Shown here one piece after another: positions 1 through 11,235 of a DNA stretch of 64,000 nt. Positions within the stretch are counted from its first letter, which is position 1. Every line of letters starts with the position of its first letter. The DNA is from Caenorhabditis elegans. Lineage: Eukaryota; Nematoda; Chromadorea; Rhabditida; Rhabditidae. Position numbers and translations under genes: made by a program. Location: positions 7,502,001 to 7,566,000 of the forward strand of contig NC_003282.8 in the NCBI RefSeq assembly GCF_000002985.6, read 5' to 3'. The notes below the pieces were generated by a model. The model was given only the letters and a program-made list of their open reading frames with translations. It was not told where the DNA came from and did not search any database.

Positions 1-1632
1 CACAATGTTTGGAGCTGGTGGAAATGGGTACTTGATGTAACACCATTGTTTAAAAAAACGAATGAAAGAATCAAAAAATGAGCAGAAAAAAATTAAAAAG
101 AAAATGTTTCAAGTCTTTAAAAAATGCAATTTGAGGCTGAGGATTAAATTGCAAATAATTTTAAAAAAGGGAATTGAAACCAGATTTATTACCAGTCATC
201 CAGATAATTTTAACTTGGTATTCTCAACTGAACTATACAGATTCACAATTATACAGATTAGCCCAAACTTATATTGAAATAATGTTTTTGAGTGAATCCG
301 TTTTTAAGACCTGAAATATACAGAATTGGATTTATCTTGATTTTTAAACTCACTGTTAAGTAAATATGATTTTTATTTGCCGTTTCAAGAACAGCTGAAA
401 TTATTTAACTATTTTTACATTTACTCTCTTTCAAATGAGGATTTCATGTAAATTTAATATATTTATTGTAAGAATACATCAACTTACATTGAATACATTA
501 TCAACGAACGATAATCAGATTTGAAGTATGACGGAATAGTGCGAAATGACGCAAATGGAATCTGCATAACATTAAAAGAGTCGACGAATCAATTGTGAAT
601 ACAGTTACTCTTCACAAGTATTCTCAATTCAAGTGTATTTTGTTTTCATGTATCTGTTTTAATTTCATGTGTTACCTTTTCAAAAAAAAAAATTTTGTTC
701 AACTAACGTTCAAATAACAGCTAAATGTTTTATATACTGTTCATAATTGAATACCAAATCTTAAAGTTTCCGTTAATTTTTTTTGAACTAATGTGCAAAA
801 GTTACTGTAATTTTTTCTTTGTATGTACTTTGGGATAATATTATCATGGTTTAAAAAATATTCAGTTCTGCTCAATCTTAGAAGGGTCTTACAAAATAAA
901 ATATTTAGCACCTTTATTTTCAAAGTTGTGAAGCCTGAATCTTTAACATAATTTATATTGTTTTGTAGATTTCAGATCGGATCGTATATTGTTCGTTACC
1001 CTACTTTTTATATTAAATTTAAACTTTCATTGTATAACTTGAGCAGTTTCTATGTTGATTCTTTTTGGATTTATGAAAATTGTTTAATTACTGAAATGTA
1101 ATATGATTAATTTTCTAGATTTTGGTACTTGGTCAATTTTTGAGAGACTGCAACATTAATGAAGATACGAGCCCTCAAATAGAGCAAACATCTAACCGCT
1201 GTTATATCTTTTTTTGGTATTTATATTAATGTTCAAATAAAATCAATTTCAGCATAGCTCATTTGAGTTCTTTGCAAACTTTAGTCATACTCTGTCTTTT
1301 TAAATTTTTGCACATATTGTCTATTAACAACTTCATTTCTCCTGGTTATAAATTATATATACTCGAATACCTGAACTGATTACTCTCTGGGTCAAATGAT
1401 CATTCATTTTCGATACCTCGTCACCTTTCCGGTTGCTCCCTCCATCATGCTCCCCTGCCGAACCAGCTTCCGTGTGTTCCTCCTCTACTAATCGTGTGTC
1501 TAATCACGCCTGTAAACATGCTCACGTAACCAACCAATTTTCTCCATTCCTATTCAACCTTATTCTTGAAATCAATCATCTTCTTCTCAATTAATTTCAT
1601 ATCAAAATCTGTAATTTTCAGCTGGAGTGGAG
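1..1632. other. Intergenic/upstream region of glt-6, no gene seen
   Basis: A+T-rich sequence without a convincing coding exon; the open stretches present are short, low-complexity and lack splice-consistent continuation. Positions about 1411-1610 are pyrimidine-rich and end in a good acceptor (TTTTCAG at 1615-1621) just before the glt-6 start codon, as expected for a trans-splice site or the end of a 5' UTR intron. Regulatory content cannot be read directly. Confidence 0.6.
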
Positions 1633-4288
1633 ATGAAGTCAAAACGTCGGGATGATATTGTTCAGTTCTGTCGAGAGAACACGTTGCTTGTCATGACAAT
1701 GTTTTCAGTGTTTCTTGGTGTTGTTCTCGGATTTGGTCTTCGTCCATTGAATCTGTCACAGGAAACCTTGCAACTTATTAATTTTCCTGGTGAAATATTC
1801 ATGCAGGTTCTCAAAATGATGATTCTCCCTCTCATTTTCTCATCGCTGATCTCTGGTGAGTTGAAGCTTAAACAATTGCAAGCCTTTGAAGTTCAAAAAT
1901 CTGTTAGTACAAATAGGATATTTTATTTGTTTTAATTATCTGTATATAAATATTATCTGTTGGTGTTCAAACATGCGACGTTACTCTAAATTTCCCACAA
2001 AAAATACACAAACTTTTCTAAATTTTGCAATTCACCAAAACTTTGACTGAAAATTTAATAGAAATCCAAAAATTTTTATATTGTTTTCTTACGATATTCC
2101 GCATATTCGAGTCATTAAAAGTGTGTTTAGGCAAAAAGGTTGAAAATAGCAAGTTCAAGTTTTTCCATTTTTAGCTCTAGCCCAAATGGACGCGAAGGAA
2201 TCGGGACAAATGGGTGCATCAACAGTACTTTATTATCTTTCAACGGCAGTTCTTGCAACAATCGTAAGAGTTTTACTATTCCTTCTAAATATTCTAAATT
2301 CTAGAACAAATCGATCATTTTTTAACCAAGATTTTCTGTTTCCAGCTCGGTATCTTCCTGGTTACAGTAATCCATCCGGGTGATCCGTCAATAAAAGGAA
2401 CTGATATTTCTGAAGCTCCATCTGATGGAAATGTATCTCCACTTGACACTTTCCTGGATCTTGTTAGAAATATGTTCCCAGAGAATATAATTCAAGCAAC
2501 ATTTGAAAGAATGCAAACAACGTATGTAGCTATCCGTCCAAAAATTGCCTCAAAAAATGGAACATCTGGAAATATAATAGTAAAACGATCAATTGGAATG
2601 ACAAAAGGAATGAATATTCTCGGAATAATTGTTTTTTGTACTGGTTTCGGAATTGTGATCTCTCAATTGGGAGAGCGTGCCAGAATAGTTGTCGATTTCT
2701 TTGTAATTTTGGATGCTGTTATTATGAGATGGGTGGTTACATTAATGTGGTTTGCACCACTTGGTATTACTTGTCTCATTTGTGGAAATTTATTGGAATT
2801 GGATGATATATCTGATATTGCATCGGTTCTTGCATTATACGTGTTCACTGTTTGTGCTGGTTTGATACTTCATACAATCATTACTGTACCTCTAATGTAT
2901 TTCTTCATTACAAGAGAAAATCCACTTCCAATTTTCAAAGGAATGATTCAAGCGGCTGTTACTGCATTCGGAACTGCTTCTGGGTAAGTTTGGTTTTAAA
3001 AAAAAATGTTTTAATTTTATTCCCTAAACTGTAGACGTGGGAGAAATTGTAAAGATTTTCTAAGAAGTTTTGAGTTTTAATGCGATGAGTCAGAACGAAG
3101 TGGCGGAATTGTGTGATATTTCACGAAAAAGACACTACCGGGTCTTATCACGAATGAAGCATTTTCAAATCGAGGGCAAAGTACAGTAACCCACTCACCG
3201 TGCACAATTTTCATTTTTAATGATTTTTGAGCAAGTAAATGTGGAGCGATCACAGAAAATTGTAAAATAACGGAGAGTGGGTTACTGTATTACTTAAAGG
3301 TGCATATTTATTCTCAATATAACATTTTTTTGTGAAGAGACGTTTTTAAATTGTTTTGAAAATGGGGGTTACAATTCTTCTTATAAAACATTTTCTTTAA
3401 CTTAAAAATTCCAGCTCTCCAAAAAACATCAGAAAATTGACTATTACAAAAAACGATTATGTGTATGCCAAAACTATATCTAAGTCATCCTGAATTTAAA
3501 AAATTAAGTTTTGCAGTGGAGCCACTCTTCCAATGTCAATGCAATGTCTTGAAGATCATTGTGGTGTTGATCGTCGTATTTCTCGATTTGTTCTTCCACT
3601 CGGATCCACAATTAATATGGATGGAAATGCTCTTTATGAAGCAGTTGCAGTCATTTTCATTGCTCAATTGAATAATGTTCAATTGTCATTGGCTGAAGTA
3701 CTGACTGTTAGTATTACAGCTACAATAGCATCTATTGGACTTGGATCAGTACCTGCGGGTCTTGTTTCGATCCTGCTGATTTTGAATACAGTAGGACTAC
3801 CTGTCAGAGATGTATCAATGCTTTTTACTGTTGACTGGCTTTTGTAGGTTCTAATGAGAAAACCATTTGAAACATTTCATTTCCATTTTCAGAGATCGAG
3901 TTCGAACAGCTGTGAATGTTCTAGGGGATGCGTTTGCTGCTTCAATGGTTCAGCATTTATTGCAGGTTTGATAGAAAACTCGAACTTGGAGACAATTGTA
4001 TATTTTAAGAAAAAGCTGGATCAAGCAGACGCTCGTCACGATTATAAGACTGAACTGAAAGGAGAAATTGAACTATTGAAGTCAGCTGCCACCAGTAGAA
4101 GACCATCATTCACAATGTCAGAAGCTTCTAAGGAGCTCTTCTTGACACACGCGAACACAGCTGGAAACTCAAGAATTGGATCACGAATTGGCTCTCGTCG
4201 TCCTTCATCCACCAACTTGCATCTTTCCTGGCGTAATAATAACATTGAACCACCATACACACCTCTGCCCAACGATGAAAACGTGTAG
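1633..4288 (+). CDS. glt-6: Excitatory amino acid (glutamate) transporter, EAAT/SLC1 family
   Basis: Sodium-coupled glutamate transporter of the plasma membrane (SLC1). Exons 1633-1855, 2175-2263, 2346-2983, 3517-3843, 3893-3965 and 4010-4288 join in frame to 542 aa. Family marks: TM1-TM2 near the N-terminus, [10 protein letters not shown] around residue 80, hairpin-1 region [13 protein letters not shown] ending near 322, the NMDG cation-binding motif at about 350-353, hairpin 2 ([12 protein letters not shown]) and DWLLDRVRT with NVLGD in TM8. The start is the first ATG after a TTTTCAG acceptor. The last intron (3966-4009, 44 nt) uses a TTTTAAG acceptor; without it the frame stops at GTT TGA. 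Two odd points: hairpin 1 has ASGG where most EAATs have a serine run, and hairpin 2 is one residue short. The gene converges on vdac-1. The name glt-6 rests on recalled location; the family call is firm. Confidence 0.94.
3182..3290. repeat. Hairpin-forming inverted repeat in glt-6 intron 3
   Basis: A 15-nt arm (TACAGTAACCCACTC, 3182-3196) is repeated in inverse orientation at about 3275-3289, with a weaker second matching block (CACAATTTTC against GAAAATTGT) inside. The whole lies in the 533-bp intron 2984-3516. The shape is that of a short non-autonomous foldback element; no target duplication was verified. Confidence 0.55.
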
Positions 4289-4593
4289 TTCCATGATCAA
4301 TATTTACATTTTTTGTCCATGTCACTTTTCCATTCCAAAACAGAAAACGGTTATTCTCTCCTCTTTCCGCGAGAACCCATGGATTGTTTTGTACATATCA
4401 TTTTTACTATTTTAAGCCACTGATGAAACTCAATAATTTATGTTTGTAAAATTTAGCAGAAAAGTAAATAGCGCATGACATTTCTTTTTTTTCGAAGTTT
4501 AGAGAACATAAATCGACATTGAAAAATCAACGGTTGAGGACTAAAAGAATTTTAAGAACGCTATTGATGGGAGAATGGAAGTGATCGGAAGAT

Positions 4594-5888
4594 CTAGTTG
4601 GATGGATCGAATTCGAGTCCAAGTCCGAACTTGTGAGCATCATTGGCAGCAAGGTTGAATTGAGTGGAAAGTGTCAGCTTAAGAGCTGGAGACAAGGAGT
4701 GTGTGGCAGCAACGGCAACTTGGGAAGAGCTGTTGACCTTGGCGCGGACAGTAAGGTCACGGCTTGGAGCATACTTGGTGGCGAGAGCGTAGTCAGCTCC
4801 GTTTCCACCAACCTGAAAATTCACTTTAGTTTTGGTTCTAGGATTTTAAAAAGTTTACCTTCCATCCGAGTTGAGTTCCAACCTCGACGTTGGAGGCAAC
4901 CTTGTGGTAAAGGGAAGCTCCGAAGTCGGTTGAGTTAATAACGAAAGAGTGGAGGGTGTATTGTGGAGTGGAGTGTCCGAAAGCCAAAGAAGTGGCTGCC
5001 AACTTATTCGATGAAGAATCGAAGGTGGCGGCAGCTCCGATGAGCCATCCGTCACGGGAGAAGACTCCGGCAGCGTTGATAACTGGAGCAGAGGTGACTC
5101 CAACATCAGCGGTAACCTGTAAATGGCTAATTTGTTTCATTTCACAAAGATGGATTTTTGAAATCTCTATTTCTACATTCAGAAAATCGAACCCTGAAAC
5201 AATCATGCTTCCAGTCAAGCTTGAGACGAGCTTCGCCAATCTTATCACCCAAAATATGTACAAGACTACTCACTCTAGCAGTTGGGAGAGCCCAGTCGAG
5301 CTTCACTTTTCCGCTTCTCTTTCCGGCGTGTGGGGCATAAAGAGAATCGAGAGTGACCTTGAGTCCACGTCCGAATTGCTCATTAACTTCGATAACAGTT
5401 CCGAGCTGGTTCTCGGTGTTCCATTTCTCGGTCAAAGTGATTCCTGAAAACGAAACAACATGATTGATATCTCTCACACAATATGTTGTATTTTTGTTGA
5501 GCGGTCGCTAGACGTCACGTGGTGTTTTAGAGTACATACAATTGCATCACCTGCGTCACGAGGTTGTCCCCATCTAGCGGGTAGACAATAAGATGTTCAG
5601 ACGAGCTTACCGTATTGTGGGATCTTGTACTTGACATCGAGATTTCCTCCAAGCTTTCCGGATCCGATATTGTGAGAAGCGGCTGATTTGAACTCAACCT
5701 CCTTGTTGTCTCCAGCTCTAGTGGTGGAGTCGATCTTGAGGAATCCAAAGTCTGGAAAAAAATTAATCAGGCGAATAAATGACCTAACACTATTCCTCTC
5801 TACAAAGATAAAATTGAAACTTACTGTATCCTTTGTTGAAGAGGTCCTTGGCGGACTTTCCAAGATCAGCGAAGGTTGGTGGGGCCAT
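4594..5888 (-). CDS. vdac-1: Mitochondrial outer-membrane porin VDAC
   Basis: Voltage-dependent anion channel, the beta-barrel that passes ATP, ADP and small metabolites across the outer mitochondrial membrane. Minus-strand exons 5888-5825, 5751-5611, 5443-5274, 5116-4859 and 4812-4594 join in frame to 283 aa, the standard VDAC length. The N-terminus MAPPTFADLGKSAKDLFNKG gives the amphipathic helix; GITLTEKWNTENQLGT, RGLKVTLDS and the C-terminal HKFGLGLEFD are family signatures. The start codon is unique in the first exon. No residue expected for the fold seems missing. It shares a 304-bp convergent spacer with glt-6 and a divergent ~690-bp region with the NME5-like gene. The intron at 5444-5610 carries a CRE/E-box-like cluster that could be regulatory. 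Confidence 0.97.
5511..5522. promoter_or_regulatory. CRE/E-box-like site in vdac-1 intron
   Basis: GACGTCACGTGG combines a CRE-type core (ACGTCA) and a CACGTG E-box; it resembles eight of ten bases of the GTCACGTGAC element bound by TFEB/HLH-30-class factors. A second CRE-like TGCGTCAC lies about 30 nt downstream, and CGCTAG/CTAGCG arms flank the cluster. Function is inference only. Confidence 0.35.
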
Positions 5889-6582
5889 TTTCTAAACACA
5901 AAATATTTTTTGAAACATGCATTCTAGAGTTACACGAGAGAAGGAAAATAGGAAATTTTCGAAAAATGAAGGCTTTGAAAATGTTTGCATTGAGCAGTGC
6001 ATACGAGAAAAACGGAAAGAAAGAGATAAACCAACTCAATGGCAGCAGTAGGAAGTCGATAAACAATGCGCCAGAAAACACAACATCGCCAAAAAATATA
6101 TTCAGGGTTTCAGTTAAATGATTTACAATTATCTTATCGGGAAATTCAGAAGCAAACATTTGTAACATAAAACTCCGACGGTATCGAAAACATTGAATGC
6201 GATAGAGAAAGGACAGATCACGCCACAACAGCAAATTGAGAGTTCAAAGGCAAGCACATTGGCGCGGCGACCGCCCGTCTCGAGACATAGGACGAAAATG
6301 AGAGGCACAGAGACTGGTTACTGCAGCGCGACCGCTCCGCTTCCAAAAGTACTGGATTATTTTGGCAGTTTTTCAAAATTGAATGATGCACTGAGAAGAA
6401 AAGATTTGATGCAATGAAAGAAATATTGACTAACGAAACAAAATGAAATTAGCAAGAAATCTCAAATTTAGCGTTAAACCAGGAAATGGTACCGGAAATT
6501 GAGCACAAATCCAAATAGTTTCCGCATCACCTGGTTCAGCGAATTCAGTTCACTTCTGTCACTTGCATCTAACCTATTCGAA
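5889..6582. other. Divergent spacer between vdac-1 and NME5-like gene
   Basis: About 690 bp with no convincing exon on either strand; it must carry the vdac-1 promoter and upstream sequence of the NME5-like gene. A TTCAGCGAATTCAG stretch at 6534-6547 could be the trans-splice acceptor for the latter. Confidence 0.5.
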
Positions 6583-7475
6583 ATGTACCGCTCGGAAGTC
6601 TCTAAGCCACAACTGGAAAATCCAAACCTAGTCGATAGAATAATTGTAATTATTCTGCCGAACTATTTCTATGAATATGAATCCGTACTGAAGCACATAA
6701 CAAAAGAAAACTTCGGGATTATAGAGGTAAGTTGTATATATGAAAATTAAAGAAGAAGAAACTGATTATTTAGAAAACTGTGAAGCATTTTAAAACTGAA
6801 GAAGTCATGGAGTGGAAAAGTGCTGATCTTGAATCCCAAGATATCTGGAACTTATCAGACAGGCTAATAGACGGACCATGCATGTTACTATTGTGTCAAC
6901 GAGCGAATGCTTTTATTGAGATGAAAGAAGTGGCCAAATATCACAATGTGATCGCTAAGAGGTGAGCAAAGACCAACAAACATCCGAAAATACTGAAAAA
7001 CAATGGAAGAAAAACATTGCGCACAGTTGAAAATAACCGTTACCGTAGTCTCGTTTCGGTACGAAACCTTCACACTTTTGGAGGTTTTTCAAAAAATCTA
7101 TCCGAAGAGTTTTAAAACTTCACAAGCGTTTAATTCAGAATGAGTTCAAGTGATGGAATATATTATTCAAAAACGACAATTGCCGCCTATCACGATATAA
7201 TTTTCTTTTTCCCCAAGTGTAAGATTCCATAAAGTTAGAATTTTGACTCTCCCATAAAAATATATTCAGACATTGACGAAAGAGCAATGCTGAAACATGC
7301 CAAGGATTATCTCTCAGTAGAAGTATGGCCGAAACTGAGCCAGGGACTGGCTCGCGTAGCAGTTGAGAGACCGGATAATCCAATTGTTTGTTTTCGAATA
7401 CACCATTTAGTAACATGATTTTTTTGACTCTTTCAGAAATGGCTCGCAGATTATCTACACCAACTACGCCAATAA
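6583..7475 (+). CDS. NME5-like protein: degenerate NDP-kinase domain plus Dpy-30 motif
   Basis: Exons 6583-6726, 6774-6961, 7139-7218, 7270-7385 and 7437-7475 splice in frame to 188 aa. Residues ~17-135 follow the nucleoside diphosphate kinase fold (RIIVIILPNYF in place of the usual strand-1 IIKPD segment; FFFPK matches FMFPE of human NME5). The C-terminus, DYLSVEVWPKLSQGLARV then ERPDNPI and KWLADYLHQL across the last intron, is a Dpy-30-type dimerisation/docking motif. This NDPK-Dpy-30 order is that of NME5 / radial-spoke protein 23 (about 210 aa). The catalytic His position (HGS in active enzymes) reads Tyr119-Tyr-Ser, so phosphotransfer is unlikely. The start is the first ATG in the open frame and could be wrong by one small upstream exon. 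Family call is mine from the alignment; worm function unknown. Confidence 0.78.
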
Positions 7476-7519
7476 GTTTATGTTTCTAAAAAATAATATA
7501 GTGTAAATACCCATAAACC

Positions 7520-7533
7520 AATAAAACAATAAA
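7520..7533 (+). terminator. Polyadenylation signals of the NME5-like gene
   Basis: Two AATAAA hexamers (7520-7525 and 7528-7533) lie 45-58 nt after the stop codon, in the 202-bp convergent spacer with plc-4. Confidence 0.6.
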
Positions 7534-7677
7534 TTTTTTAAAAATATGCATTAAAAATTAACTACAAAACTATGCGAAAGAAAGGGCAGTAGAACATATA
7601 TTACATGTAATCAGATAACACACAGGTAGTGATAAAAACGGCTTTGGTCTCAAAAATATGTTTAAAAAGCAGGAGAA

Positions 7678-10661
7678 TTAGTACTCTTCCTCCATTGCAA
7701 TTCGTACAAAAAGAGATGCAGATGGGTCCAGAGTATGTTGATATCCGGTATTTAGTTGAATTTGCGAGAAACCTGTACGAAGACTCATAACAGGAATTGA
7801 GAATTCTCCAACAAAGTCGTTCGAAGATGTAGAGTCAAAATCCTGCGAAAGTGGAATATAAAATTTAGATCCATAATGTTTCAAAACCTACTTTTACACA
7901 GAATCGAATAATTGCTAGCTCTGGGCACGAGAGTGTGAAATAGAAATTATCCCTCCATTCTGGGTTGAATCCATTGTCCTTGATGATTCTTGTTTTTGCT
8001 TTTGTTTCATCTCGTGGAATTCCGAAAATCTGAACACTGACGTATGGATCAATGATCTCTTTTCCGGGTTCTGACTTTGGAAGATACTGAGCAGAGAAAA
8101 GTCCAATACCAAGCTTCAATTTTGGTTTGGCCATACTTCTTGGATCGACTCCATCGAGAAGGCAACTTGGTTTCAGAACGTAACCGCAATTTCCATTAAT
8201 TCTGAATAATCCTGCATTCAAATCAAGCTCTTCACCAGCGGTTTGGAAGTTCATAGCAACACTTTGAATTCCACAAAGCCAAGAAACCATTGGATGCATA
8301 TTTGATGAATCTTGACGTAATCCTTTTGGATAACTCTTCACAAGCCTTTCTGCAGTGTAAGTGAAGATGGGAACTGCAGCTTCAAACATTGTATATACTT
8401 TATTTTCCGAGAGCGAAGGACTTCCATCAAATGGATCTGAAAGTTTGCATATTAATCTATTTTTGACGTTTTAAACTAACGTTTGTTGACGTCTTGATAA
8501 ATATTATGGCTCAATTTTACTGACGGCAAACCAATGAGAGCTGATAATTCAGGTGCAACTGGATGTGGATGTACATGGTGCTTATCCTTATCAGTTGGTG
8601 AATCATCTTCATCTGGTTCTTCAATGTCTTCTTCAAGAATAATTTTCTTTCCGCGCAATAGGAATTTTCTTTTCAGCTTATTCGGAGATGATAACGGATG
8701 GCGATGTGAATCTTTTGGTGGAATATATAAAGAATCTCCAAGAATTTCTTTGAATAAATCTGCCATAACAGCCTGTTGTACAAATCCGACGTGGTTTTCG
8801 AGGGTGAGGATGACAGGATATGGTGATGTTTCAAACGCAGTTCTCTGAAATGAAACATTTTTTAAAAAAATGTAGTGAGAACAAAAGAATATCAAAAAAT
8901 AGCGGAAGAATGAAACACCTAAATTTGAAAAAAAAACACAAGTTTTGAATCTTGGTTAATCTCCCAGTTTGAATTTCCTCCATAATAACTTCTGCAAGAC
9001 CAATCAGCGAATCGCTCCGCCTACTTTTCAGATGAAGTGTGCAGAGTTCGAAGACACTGATTGGTTCTAAAGTGGGCGTGGCTTATCATTTTGGAGGGAG
9101 TTCAAAAAGGGAAAAACCAAAACTGAAAAATTGATTTTATTTCGATTTTTTCATTAAAGTACAAATAATAATTACCTTAATAGCTTCCAGCGAATTCCTC
9201 AATGTAATCGACTCGATAAAGGTTCTTTTATGTGTGATTACTGGCTCTCCGTGTTCGCCATCAAACAAGTCTACTGAAAAGAATCGAGAAACTAATTGTT
9301 CAACAAAAAATTCAAAAACTCACATTCTAAAAGCCTTGCTCCTTTACGTAAAGCTGAAATATAACCTTCAACAGTAGCTTCTCCTTTCACTTGCAAGCCA
9401 GTCAAATATGTGTTATGTGATGAATTAACAAAATAATGAGTCAGAGGTTGATCCATATCTTGGAAGATACTTTCATGTCCTGGTTTGAATACATTTCCCC
9501 ATCTTGACTGCATTAATCGACGCATTCCCATCAATCCCATCAATTTTTCTTTTTGCTTATCTTGAACAGTTTGTTCAAATGTAGTCAGAATTTGTTCGGC
9601 TTTTTTCAAATCAACATTTTCGAACTGGAATAAATGTTTATATTATAAGGATTTAATGGAAATGACCTACTCCTTGTTCTTCAGTTAAAAATCTTTGCAA
9701 ATCAGCAACAGTCAGCGTTTCCACGTTATCAGAACTTGCTTGAGTCATCACAAATCGAAGATCCGGTCGATCAGTCAATCTTTCAAAAAAGTTAAGAAAT
9801 TCTTTCTCGTTCAATTTATTATCTCGCGAGTTCTCAAACTCTGATTCTCTGAATATCGCTTTTGCATATCGTTCACTTATTTGAAGATTCATTCGTTTAA
9901 GAAGATTCCAAACTTCGTCAAAACTAAGAAGTCCGTTTTTATTGGTATCCGCCTGTTGAAATTTGTCAATCAACCATGCTGTTTCGTTGAATACAACTCT
10001 TTGATGTTTGGCAACTGATATGAGATGTGTCAGTACGGAAACCCATTTGTCTCTAGTCTGTAAAACTAATTGGAATTGATACAACTGTCAAGACTTTGCA
10101 GATTTTTTTTCAGAAAACTTTCACCAAAAAATTTCCTTTCAATTTTAATGATGTACTTAACGACTTTTCGGAAAATTTAAAACTTGTGTTTTTAAATGAT
10201 TTTTAAATCAAAACTAACTTCTTTGGAATCAGCACTGAAATCTACTGATTTGTGCAAGAACTTGGCATGAGAAAAAATAACGGAGAAACATCTAGACTCT
10301 GGAGCCAACTCTTGGAATTCGTATTTTTTCGATGCTCTTTGCAGATTGTCAGTTTGATAACCCGATCGAACTTCTAACAATTCCGATAGTGCAACTGATT
10401 TCAAAGCATTTGGCACAAAATTAAACCAATAACTTGAGTAATAGTTGAGGAATTGTTTACTTTTTATTGTCACCAACGCCATTTCCTTCACTTTTTGACT
10501 GTAAATAATTACATGAAATATAAATTATTTGAAGTGAAATCTTACTTTTTAATTCTACATAAAAGCGATCCTTTTTCAGCCCATTCTAATTCTTCTTTCG
10601 TCTTCTCTTCATCAGCAGCTTGTGCGGCGGCCTGCTCCTCTGGGGATACGCTCTTGGCCAT
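7678..10661 (-). CDS. plc-4: Phosphoinositide-specific phospholipase C, delta-like
   Basis: Hydrolyses PIP2 to IP3 and diacylglycerol at the membrane. Exons 10661-10546, 10498-10219, 10057-9671, 9624-9324, 9273-9176, 8844-8481, 8436-7892 and 7842-7678 give 751 aa. Order: PH-like region (residues ~35-130), EF-hand-like segments (DTNKNGLLSFDEV is a good loop), PI-PLC X domain, linker, Y domain (SYPKGLRQDSSN, MNFQTAGEELDLN) and C2 domain. Catalytic positions are present: His in VNSSHNTYL, Glu/Asp in ELDLFDG, second His in VITHKRTF and Glu in ILTLENH. Length and domain order fit the PLC-delta class. It starts at the first ATG of an N-terminal Ala/Glu-rich exon. Divergent from the NOSIP-like gene. 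The name plc-4 is recalled from location and class. Confidence 0.96.
8970..9106. repeat. Inverted-repeat element in plc-4 intron
   Basis: Inside the intron 8845-9175, GACCAATCAGCG (8998-9009) is matched inversely by ACTGATTGGTTC (9055-9066), and CGCTCCGCCTAC by GTGGGCGTGGC. Outer blocks (TTTCCTCCATAA against TTTGGAGGGA) extend the palindrome. It looks like a diverged foldback element; the CTGATTGG / GGGCGTGGC words recur in many worm repeats to my knowledge. Confidence 0.5.
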
Positions 10662-11235
10662 TTTACACTGAAAATAAATGATTTTACAAATAAGGTCGGC
10701 CGTATATGATAAGAAAAATCAACAAAAAGAAGACAAAATGAGATAGGAACCAATTGCAAAACATTTTGTGGCAGCCGTTGCGGGCGGGTCATCGAATGAA
10801 AAAGAAGAGAGAAAAAGATGCGGGCATGGGCCAGAGAAACATTTTGAAAAGATTGTCTTTGTTTGGCAATGGAAGTATTGATTGGTATACACACACAAGG
10901 ATTCAATACAAAAATAGGTCGTACTTGGCAATATTGAAGACAACTTTAAGACGAGAACTCTCCAATTTCTCCTGTAGGTCAACAAATGGGAGGAGTTTTT
11001 CCAAAAAAAAAAGGAGAAGAGGTACGATGCTCCGTTATCCCACCGCGCGTTGTTTACCGTAAAACGACATGACTATGTTTTTATTTTTGAATTAACAATT
11101 TTAAGCTAAAATATTCGTTTTTCTTGTTTTTATTTTATTCATTTTTCGTTAAATGTTATGTTTTTTTTTAAATTTGTTCACTCATTAACATCTAAATTAA
11201 TATAAACTGGCTGAAAAACGATTTTAATACAGAAA
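10662..11235. other. Divergent spacer plc-4 / NOSIP-like gene
   Basis: About 570 bp with no convincing exon; presumably holds both promoters. Nothing specific was recognised apart from A+T-rich runs and a GC-rich patch around 11030-11060. Confidence 0.5.
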
